Positions 6,184 through 11,386 of a stretch of DNA of 11,386 nucleotides are shown in pieces. The notes below the pieces were generated by a model, which made no database searches, was not told the origin of the DNA, and saw nothing but the letters and a program-made list of their open reading frames with translations. Each line of letters begins with the position of its first letter. Within the stretch, counting starts at the first letter, position 1. The DNA is taken from the NCBI GenBank assembly GCA_016793525.1, contig JAEUJT010000104.1, positions 1 to 11,386 on the forward strand, given 5' to 3'. A program made the position numbers and the translations under genes. This stretch comes from Archangium sp. Its GTDB lineage: Bacteria; Myxococcota; Myxococcia; Myxococcales; Myxococcaceae.

Positions 6184-6536
6184 CACTCCGGGCGCGAGGG
6201 CGAGCTTTCAGTGCCCGGAATGTCTCCCCCGTCGAGGCGGAGCGGGTTCACCGGGAAGCCGCCGTCTCGCGGAATCGACGTGCAGGTTCCCGGCTCGACG
6301 CACTGAAACCCTTCAGCGCACGCGGCACACCGGCGCCCGTCGTACCCGCAGGCGTTGTTCACGTTCCCTTCGACGCAGACCTCGGCGACACAGCACCCAG
6401 TGCAGGTGAGCGGAGAGCACGGCAGGCCAGAATCGACGACCCGAACGAGGGGCGGGGGCGGCTGATCTCCGATGGTGCATGCCGAGGTTGCGCTCAGCAT
6501 CGCCGCCCAACCGAGGTAGAAGCGCCGCGTCGTCAC
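6150..6536 (-). CDS. small cysteine-rich lipoprotein
   Basis: This 128-residue exported protein starts at GTG 6536. Residues 3-5 (TRR) and the hydrophobic stretch 6-19 lead to C20 in SATSAC, a plausible but imperfect signal peptidase II site. After a proline-rich linker (25-30) comes a disulfide-type module with C40, C45, C48, C49, C54, C63, C70, C73, C79 and C85. Within it is the CGYDGRRCAAC pattern, which in my experience is common in secreted and surface proteins of myxobacteria. C118 and C127 may form a final pair. The second half is Gly/Pro/Asp-rich. No SD is visible, and the start was chosen because it gives a complete signal peptide. The 3' end overlaps the convergent gene by 34 bp. 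It diverges from hrpB with 40 bp between the starts. No function can be assigned beyond an envelope location. Confidence 0.75.
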   Translation of the reverse strand: MTTRRFYLGWAAMLSATSACTIGDQPPPPLVRVVDSGLPCSPLTCTGCCVAEVCVEGNVNNACGYDGRRCAACAEGFQCVEPGTCTSIPRDGGFPVNPLRLDGGDIPGTESSPSRPECYVFLGFVVCP

Positions 6537-6576
6537 GAGGCGAGTGTGTGCTCATTTCGGGCGTCTGAGCCAGCCC

Positions 6577-9108
6577 ATGCCCATCGCGTTGCCCATCGAT
6601 TCGCTGCTGCCCGACATCACGGCGGCGTTGCGTACCAAACCGGCGCTGGTGCTCGAGGCGCCTCCCGGTGCGGGCAAGACCACGCGAGTTCCCCCGGCGC
6701 TGCTGCAAGCGGGGTTGGCCGGCGCTGGAGAGATTGTCGTGCTGCAGCCGCGGCGCTTGGCCACCCGGTTGGCTGCGGCGCGGGTGGCTGACGAACTGGG
6801 CGAGGCCGTCGGCGCCACCGTTGGTTACCAGATTCGCTTCGATGAGGTGTCGTCGGCGAAGACGCGCATTCGCTTCGTGACGGAGGGCGTGCTGACGCGG
6901 CGCCTGGTGAGCGACCCTCAGCTGCGCGGCGTCGGTGCGGTGCTGCTCGACGAGTTCCACGAGCGCCACGTCGCCGGAGATCTCGCGCTGGCGATGCTCC
7001 GCCGCCTGCAGCTCACCACCCGGCCAGATCTCAAGCTGCTGGTGATGTCGGCCACCCTCGACGCGGCACCGGTGGCGGCCTGGCTCGGTGACGCACCATC
7101 GCTCCGCAGCGAAGGGCGCGCCCACGCGGTGAGCATCGAGTTCGCCGAGAAAGACGACGATCGCCACCTCGACCAGCAGGTGCTCGCGGCCCTGAAGCGG
7201 CTGGTGCAGCGCGAGCTCGATGGGCACGTGCTGATCTTCCTTCCCGGCGCGGGAGAAATTCGTCGCGCGGCCGACACCTGCGCCGACTTCGCGCAGCGGC
7301 ACCAGCTCGACATTCACGTGCTCCACGGCGAGCTTCCCGCGGCGGAGCAAGATCGAGCGCTGCGGCCGAGCGCCCGGCGAAAGCTCATCCTCTCCACCAA
7401 CGTCGCGGAGACCTCGGTCACCATCGACGGCGTGGCGGCGGTCATCGACTCCGGCCTGGCGCGCGTCGCGTCGCACTCGCCTTTCTCCGGGTTGGCCACG
7501 CTGAATCTGGCGAAGGTGTCCAAGGCCTCGGCGACACAGCGCGCGGGTCGAGCCGGCCGAACCCGTGCGGGTGTGTGCATTCGGCTCTACACCCGCGGCG
7601 ACTACGAGGGCCGTCCCGCGACCGATGTCCCGGAGATTCGTCGGCTCGACTTCACCGAGTCGGCGCTTTCGCTGCGAGCGCTTGGGGTGACCGACGTCTC
7701 CACGTTTCCGTTCTTCGAGGCCCCCGCGGCATCGGCCGTTTCGGCGGCTGACGCGTTGCTCCACCGGCTCGGGGCCATCGATCGCGGCGGCGCGCTCACT
7801 CCGCTCGGCCAGCGCATGGCCACCACCCCGCTCCACCCACGGCTGGCGAAGTTGCTACTCGACGCCGAGCAACGAGGCGTCGGAGATGACGGCGCGATCA
7901 TCGCGGCGCTGCTCGGTGAGCGAGACATTCGACTCGAGACCCGCAGCGGAGGCCGCCACGGACAGAAAGCCGACGTGTGGACCGGCCCGTCAGATCTCCT
8001 CGAGCTGCTCGAGCGCTTCCACCAGGGCCACGGCATGGGGGCGCGCGCGGCGGGTTTGGAGAGCGGCGCGTTCTCCACCGTCGACCGGGTGCGCAAGCAG
8101 CTCCAGCGTGGGCTGCGAAAGAGCAACCAGGCCCCAGGGAGCGACAGCGCGAAGGAAGCAGCGCTCCTCCAAGCCATCGCTGCGGGCTTCCCCGATCGCG
8201 TCGCGCGGCGCCGCAAACCCCAAGCCCCCGAGCTCGTGCTGAGCGGCGGAGGCTCCGCGACGTTGGATCCAAGCTCCGTCGTGCAGAACGACGAGCTGAT
8301 GATCGCCGTCGATGCCGAAGAACGGCGCGGCGCGGTCATCGTTCGCCTCGCCAGCCGGGTCGAAGCGGAGTGGTTGCTCGAGCTCTGCCCCGACGAGCTG
8401 AGCGAGCTCGATTCGCTGGTGTGGAACAACGACGGTCACCGCGTCGAGCGCGTCACTCGACTCAGCTACGGCAAGGTGGTGCTCGAAGAGACACGTGCGC
8501 CCGCTCCTGCGTCTGAGGCGGTCTCGAAGGCGCTGGCCGACGCCGCCCGCGCCGCTGACCTCTCGCTCCTCGCCGACCCGGCCGCCGTGGAAGCCTGGTG
8601 CTGTCGAGTCGAAGCGCTCCGCGCGGCGTTCCCCGAATCGAAGTTCCCCACCGCCGACAGCGCTTTCGTGAAGGAGACGCTGGCCACCATGTGCGACGGC
8701 TGCCGCTCATTCGCCGAGGTGCGCGAGGTGGGGTTGATGCACGCGCTCAACGCCCGGCTCGCGCCTGAGCAAGCGCGGCTGCTCGCGACCCAGGCTCCAG
8801 AGAAAATAACGCTGCCCGGCGGCCGCACGGTGACGGTGCACTACGAGCGCGCGCGCCCACCGTGGATTGAATCGCGCCTCCAAGACTTCTTCGGCCTGAG
8901 CGCTGGCCCATCCATCGGGCGCTCGCCGCTCGTGCTCCACCTGCTGGCCCCCAACCACGAGGCCGTGCAGATCACCACCGACTTGTCTGGCTTCTGGGAC
9001 CGGCACTACCCGGCGGTGCGCAAAGAGCTGATGCGCCACTACCCGCGGCATGCCTGGCCCGAAGACCCGCGCACCGCGACTCCGCCTCCACCGAACCGGC
9101 GGAGGTAA
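6577..9108 (+). CDS. hrpB: ATP-dependent helicase HrpB (DEAH family)
   Basis: This 843-residue protein is a DEAH-box NTP-dependent helicase, close in length to E. coli HrpB. In order it shows motif I GAGKTT (31-36), QPRRLATR (Ia), motif II DEFH (125-128) in the HrpB-type context DEFHERH, and motif III SAT (158-160). Motif V is STNVAETSVTI and motif VI is QRAGRAGR (321-328). HA2-like and HrpB-specific C-terminal regions follow, ending in PPW..SRLQDFFG, PLVLHLLAPNHEAVQITTDL and W..HYP.VRKEL..RYP-like segments (here RHYPRHAWP) diagnostic of the family. ATG 6577 fits the family N terminus. A GTG at 6544 is in frame but less likely. HrpB's role is poorly defined; in some plant pathogens and Borrelia it affects regulation. 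It stands alone, ending 15 nt before the convergent lipoprotein stop. Confidence 0.96.
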   Translation: MPIALPIDSLLPDITAALRTKPALVLEAPPGAGKTTRVPPALLQAGLAGAGEIVVLQPRRLATRLAAARVADELGEAVGATVGYQIRFDEVSSAKTRIRFVTEGVLTRRLVSDPQLRGVGAVLLDEFHERHVAGDLALAMLRRLQLTTRPDLKLLVMSATLDAAPVAAWLGDAPSLRSEGRAHAVSIEFAEKDDDRHLDQQVLAALKRLVQRELDGHVLIFLPGAGEIRRAADTCADFAQRHQLDIHVLHGELPAAEQDRALRPSARRKLILSTNVAETSVTIDGVAAVIDSGLARVASHSPFSGLATLNLAKVSKASATQRAGRAGRTRAGVCIRLYTRGDYEGRPATDVPEIRRLDFTESALSLRALGVTDVSTFPFFEAPAASAVSAADALLHRLGAIDRGGALTPLGQRMATTPLHPRLAKLLLDAEQRGVGDDGAIIAALLGERDIRLETRSGGRHGQKADVWTGPSDLLELLERFHQGHGMGARAAGLESGAFSTVDRVRKQLQRGLRKSNQAPGSDSAKEAALLQAIAAGFPDRVARRRKPQAPELVLSGGGSATLDPSSVVQNDELMIAVDAEERRGAVIVRLASRVEAEWLLELCPDELSELDSLVWNNDGHRVERVTRLSYGKVVLEETRAPAPASEAVSKALADAARAADLSLLADPAAVEAWCCRVEALRAAFPESKFPTADSAFVKETLATMCDGCRSFAEVREVGLMHALNARLAPEQARLLATQAPEKITLPGGRTVTVHYERARPPWIESRLQDFFGLSAGPSIGRSPLVLHLLAPNHEAVQITTDLSGFWDRHYPAVRKELMRHYPRHAWPEDPRTATPPPPNRRR
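9080..9104 (+). terminator. weak stem-loop at the 3' end of hrpB
   Basis: CTCCGCC (9080-9086) and GGCGGAG (9098-9104) are perfect 7-base complements around an 11-nt loop, ending just before the hrpB stop. No T-run follows, so this could be at best a weak or Rho-assisted terminator, or only a chance hairpin in GC-rich coding DNA. Confidence 0.25.
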
Positions 9109-9123
9109 ACGCTCAGCTGAGAC

Positions 9124-10284
9124 TTACGGCAGCGTGGGAACGGGCGCCGGGGTCGGCGCGGGCGTGCCTTCGGCCTTCGGAGCGGCCGGAGGCGCGAGCG
9201 TCTTCGCGGTGGCCTTCTCGCCCGAGGTGAGCGGCTTGGCGCGGAACTGCTCCCAGCTCGCCTGGCCGTCTTTGAACTTGAACACCGCCACCATACCGAC
9301 GGCGGTGGTGCCGTCGTTCATCGCCCACCCGAACGAGTCAGCCGGACCCGGGTTGAGGAAGAGCGTCTTCGACGGCGTCTTCTCTTTCAGCAGCGTCTCG
9401 CCCGCCACGTCGGTCGTCGCGCGGCCACCGGCCTCTTTGATGTTGCTGAAGAAGCCGAAGCCGATGTGGCCGTCGGCGATCGCCTTGCCGACCACCGGGT
9501 CACCGACGTTGCCGCCGTTGTTGGTGGCGGAGTCGAGCGCCTGCGTGCCCTTGCCCTGCGGAGGACCGTGCGACACGAGCGCGACCGGAATCGTGGCCGC
9601 CTTCGCCTCGCGAATGACCTCTTCGACGGTCGACTTCAGGTACACGCAGCCCGTCGCGCAGCCCATGTATTCGGGGTTGTGGTAGCCGGGGAGCGTCACG
9701 AGCATCAGCTCGGGGAACTCCACCACGCGCACCTGGTTGAGGTTGATGACCGCGCCCTGCGTCTCGGCGTTGGCCGCATTCACGCCGTCGGTGAAGTCGG
9801 CGCGGCACTCGCGGTTCCCGATGACGGCGAACACCGGCAGCTTCGAGGCGGCGAATTCCTTCAGCGCGCGCGCGATGCCCGGAGCGGTCTCGCCCACGTC
9901 GCCGGTGACGAGAATCGCGTCGACCTTCTGCTCTTGGAAGTACTTCACGTACTTCTTCACGTTCACCATGTTCTCGCCGGAGTCTTCGTTCAGCGGGCCG
10001 ACCACGCCGAGCGTCAGCGTGCCGTCGGCGTCTTTGTCGGCGAACGTCAGGCGAGCGCCGGAGAGCTTCGCGGCACGGCCAGCGATGGTGATGTCGGTGG
10101 TCGGACCCGGGTCGATGGGCGCCGCACACTCTTTGTCGACGCGGGGCTCCACGGCCGGCGGCGGCTTGGCGACGACCGCAGGCTTCGGCGGCTCGACGGG
10201 CGCCGGCTTGGGCGCTTCCTTCTTCTCGGTGCACGCGAGCACCACCAACACCGACGTAAGCCACAGCGATTGCAGGGTTTTCAC
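9124..10284 (-). CDS. lipoprotein with metallophosphoesterase-like domain, probably catalytically altered
   Basis: This 386-residue envelope protein starts at GTG 10284, with GAGGGG about 8 nt upstream. Residues 2-18 form a lipoprotein signal ending VLAC, with C18 lipidated. A Pro/Lys/Ala-rich linker follows (21-48). A globular domain runs from about 75 to 345 in calcineurin-like phosphoesterase order: a strand at 91-98 (TLGVVGPL), VTGDVGE (127-132), VIGNRE (154-159), VSHGPP (237-242) and DGHIG (271-275). In the normal family these would be DxH, GDxxD/N, GNHE, H and GHxH. Here the first DxH appears absent, GNHE reads GNRE, and the last GHxH reads GHIG, so several metal ligands are missing. 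C53, C160, C209 and C213 may pair in the periplasm. The tail is Ala/Pro/Thr-rich. The fold call is good. Activity is doubtful, and a non-enzymatic or divergent role is inferred. Confidence 0.82.
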   Translation of the reverse strand: MKTLQSLWLTSVLVVLACTEKKEAPKPAPVEPPKPAVVAKPPPAVEPRVDKECAAPIDPGPTTDITIAGRAAKLSGARLTFADKDADGTLTLGVVGPLNEDSGENMVNVKKYVKYFQEQKVDAILVTGDVGETAPGIARALKEFAASKLPVFAVIGNRECRADFTDGVNAANAETQGAVINLNQVRVVEFPELMLVTLPGYHNPEYMGCATGCVYLKSTVEEVIREAKAATIPVALVSHGPPQGKGTQALDSATNNGGNVGDPVVGKAIADGHIGFGFFSNIKEAGGRATTDVAGETLLKEKTPSKTLFLNPGPADSFGWAMNDGTTAVGMVAVFKFKDGQASWEQFRAKPLTSGEKATAKTLAPPAAPKAEGTPAPTPAPVPTLP

Positions 10285-10309
10285 GTGATTTTCCCCTCGA
10301 AAAAGGTCG

Positions 10310-10334
10310 CGGACTCGTAGCGGAAACGGACTCG
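10310..10334. repeat. direct repeat CGGACTCG in the divergent intergenic region
   Basis: The octamer CGGACTCG occurs at 10310-10317 and again at 10327-10334, 17 bp apart start to start, between two divergent lipoprotein genes. It overlaps the weak minus-strand promoter candidate. It could be a pair of regulator half-sites or coincidence. Confidence 0.35.
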
Positions 10335-10342
10335 CCGGTCCA
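10314..10342 (-). promoter_or_regulatory. possible promoter for the metallophosphoesterase-like lipoprotein
   Basis: On the minus strand TGGACC (10342-10337; 4 of 6 to TTGACA) is followed after 17 bp by TACGAG (10319-10314; 3 of 6 to TATAAT). The spacing and position, about 30 nt before the GTG, are right, but the hexamers are poor, so this is a weak candidate in the 86-bp divergent gap. Confidence 0.2.
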
Positions 10343-10370
10343 GCGGGTTCGCGGTACACCTGCGCGCTGC

Positions 10371-11165
10371 ATGAAGCTCATGAGCTGGCTCGCCTGTCTC
10401 ACCTTCGTCGCTTGCGCCCACTCCCCGCTCCCTGGAGCCGCATTGACGCGGGTCAGCCGCCCGGCGTTCATCGCGCGAATCGTCGAGAAAGCGGGCCCGT
10501 ATTCCACCGTGTTTCGCGACGACGACTCGTACAAAGCGGCGCTGAAGCGGCTGTCGCCCGACGAAGCCGACCGGCGCCTCGCGGAGAAGCTCACCCACGG
10601 CGTGCGCGACCCGAAGACGGGCCAGCGGGTCATTCCCACCATCACCCGCTTCGAGATCGCTGACGCCCTGCGCACCGAGACCATGGCCAAGCTGCCGCGC
10701 GGGGCTCCGTGGAACGCGACGCTCTCTCCGGTCGAAGTGGCCGGCGCGCTCGAGAGCTACCTCGTCGACGAGGTCCCGGCGAACGCCCCCGACTACGGGC
10801 TGCTCAAGTCACACGGCGCCGACGCGGTGGTGGAGTTCGTCATCGAAGAATACGGCATGCGCAGCGAAGACGGCCGCGCGGGCATCGCGCTCAAGGGGTA
10901 CGCCCGGCTGTTCTTCATCGACGCCGACGAGGTGTACGTGCGCCGCTTCTTCTCCGACGAAGTGCGCGCCGAGCTGCCGCACCTCGACCCGTTCGCGGTG
11001 GCCAAGAACCCGGTGCTGTTCCGCGATCGCATGCGCGCGATGGTGTCGGTCATCGCTGAGCAGCTCGCCGCCGACCTCACGCCCGACGACGCCCCTACCG
11101 CCAGCCCCGCCAAGCCCGCACGTGACGCGGCTCCGACGGTTCCCGCCGAAGAAGACCCGCTTTGA
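10371..11165 (+). CDS. lipoprotein of unknown function
   Basis: This 264-residue protein opens with a short lipoprotein signal: MKLMSW, a hydrophobic stretch, then TFVAC with C15 as the likely lipidated residue. Residues 16-230 look like one globular mixed alpha/beta domain with no motif I can name. Notable are a HGVRDPKTGQ segment near 82-91, a VEFVIEEYGMRSEDG strand-turn, then KGYARLFFIDADEVYVRRFF. These last two resemble paired beta strands of an envelope beta-sandwich or OmpA-unrelated lipoprotein domain. The tail after about 235 is Ala/Pro/Asp-rich and probably disordered. There is no clear SD at ATG 10371; M4 could also start. It diverges from the metallophosphoesterase-like lipoprotein and shares one base (TGATG) with the next lipoprotein gene, so those two are coupled. 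No function is proposed. Confidence 0.8.
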   Translation: MKLMSWLACLTFVACAHSPLPGAALTRVSRPAFIARIVEKAGPYSTVFRDDDSYKAALKRLSPDEADRRLAEKLTHGVRDPKTGQRVIPTITRFEIADALRTETMAKLPRGAPWNATLSPVEVAGALESYLVDEVPANAPDYGLLKSHGADAVVEFVIEEYGMRSEDGRAGIALKGYARLFFIDADEVYVRRFFSDEVRAELPHLDPFAVAKNPVLFRDRMRAMVSVIAEQLAADLTPDDAPTASPAKPARDAAPTVPAEEDPL

Positions 11166-11386
11166 TGCGGTGGCTGGCTGCGCTCGGCGCGCTGGTCCTC
11201 CACGCAGCTTGCCAGTGCGGGGGCCCGCGCCTCACCGGCATCGATGAAGAAGACGCAGGCGCGCCGCTCGTCGACGCTGGCCCCATGGCGTGTGCGACGG
11301 GCAGCGTCTCCGGGAGGGTGTGCGCCACCGACAGGAGAACCTGGCTCAACGGCGCCGCCGTCTCCGTCGCTGGCTCCGACTGCAAC
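11165..11386 (+). CDS. lipoprotein, N-terminal part, possible carboxypeptidase-regulatory-like domain
   Basis: Seventy-four codons are visible before the window ends. The ATG shares its A with the TGA of the upstream lipoprotein gene. Residues 1-16 form a lipoprotein-type signal (MRWLAALGALVLHAAC, with C16). Next come C18, an acidic Gly/Asp/Ala spacer (24-40), and CATGSVSGRVCATD...WLNGAAVSVAGSDCN. The SGRV(C)...(L)NGA.VSV.G pattern is the start of a CarboxypepD-regulatory-like (prealbumin-like) beta-sandwich, as found in secreted myxobacterial proteins that often continue with other surface domains. That domain call rests on few residues and is tentative. The real length and C-terminal domains lie outside the window. 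It probably works with, or is at least co-expressed with, the preceding lipoprotein. Confidence 0.72.
   Translation, partial: MRWLAALGALVLHAACQCGGPRLTGIDEEDAGAPLVDAGPMACATGSVSGRVCATDRRTWLNGAAVSVAGSDCN

Noticed and set aside
6313..7836. A 507-residue minus-strand frame opposite the N-terminal half of hrpB
   Set aside because: It is a shadow of hrpB and of the Cys-rich lipoprotein. Its product is Arg/Gly/His-rich with no motif, and it overlaps two better-supported genes.
10281..10288. TCACGTGA palindrome overlapping the lipoprotein GTG start, considered as an operator
   Set aside because: It includes the start codon, the flanks do not extend the symmetry, and a lone 8-bp palindrome is weak evidence.
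9466..10320. A 284-residue plus-strand frame opposite the phosphoesterase-like lipoprotein
   Set aside because: It is an Arg/Val/Gly/His-rich shadow. The minus-strand gene has a good SD, a lipobox and recognisable motif blocks.

Overview
The window is very GC-rich and densely coding. It carries lipoproteins with a cysteine-rich 'CGxxGxxC' style, and it uses GTG and TTG starts freely. Together these suggest a chromosomal segment of a myxobacterium (Myxococcota) or a close relative. That placement is an inference from style; no rRNA or other marker gene is present. There is no tRNA, rRNA, CRISPR array, insertion sequence or phage gene, and no stretch of 300 bases without a gene.

Layout. (1) 1-2387, minus strand: a compact run, read right to left, of a UspA-type universal stress protein, a 100-residue cysteine-rich membrane-anchored or secreted protein, a CzcC/TolC-type outer-membrane efflux protein and the start of a CzcB/CusB-type periplasmic adaptor that leaves the window. 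The adaptor has a His/Asp/Glu-rich segment just after its lipoprotein signal. With the small Cys-rich protein this points to heavy-metal RND efflux; the inner-membrane pump is expected beyond base 1 but is not seen. (2) 2410-6183, plus strand: a tight run of a YbiT-type ABC-F ATPase, a solitary beta-class DNA methyltransferase, a HAD-family phosphatase and a helical protein of unknown function. The joins are a 3-nt gap, a 4-nt overlap and a 13-nt gap. Regions 1 and 2 diverge from two start codons only 22 bp apart, with a GTATAC palindrome placed exactly midway. (3) 6150-6536, minus: a small cysteine-rich lipoprotein whose 3' end overlaps the unknown gene by 34 bp. (4) 6577-9108, plus: the ATP-dependent helicase HrpB. 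(5) 9124-10284, minus: a lipoprotein with a metallophosphoesterase-like layout in which several metal ligands appear substituted. (6) 10371-11386, plus: two coupled lipoprotein genes, the second cut by the window end.

Region 1 probably works as one unit in metal or stress defence. Region 2 pairs a ribosome-associated ATPase with a DNA methyltransferase and a phosphatase, and the function of that pairing is unknown. The rest look like individual housekeeping or envelope genes. No complete new defence or biosynthetic system can be demonstrated. The best leads are the symmetric divergent promoter, the Cys-rich protein in the efflux operon, the orphan-methyltransferase operon and the degenerate metallophosphoesterase lipoprotein.
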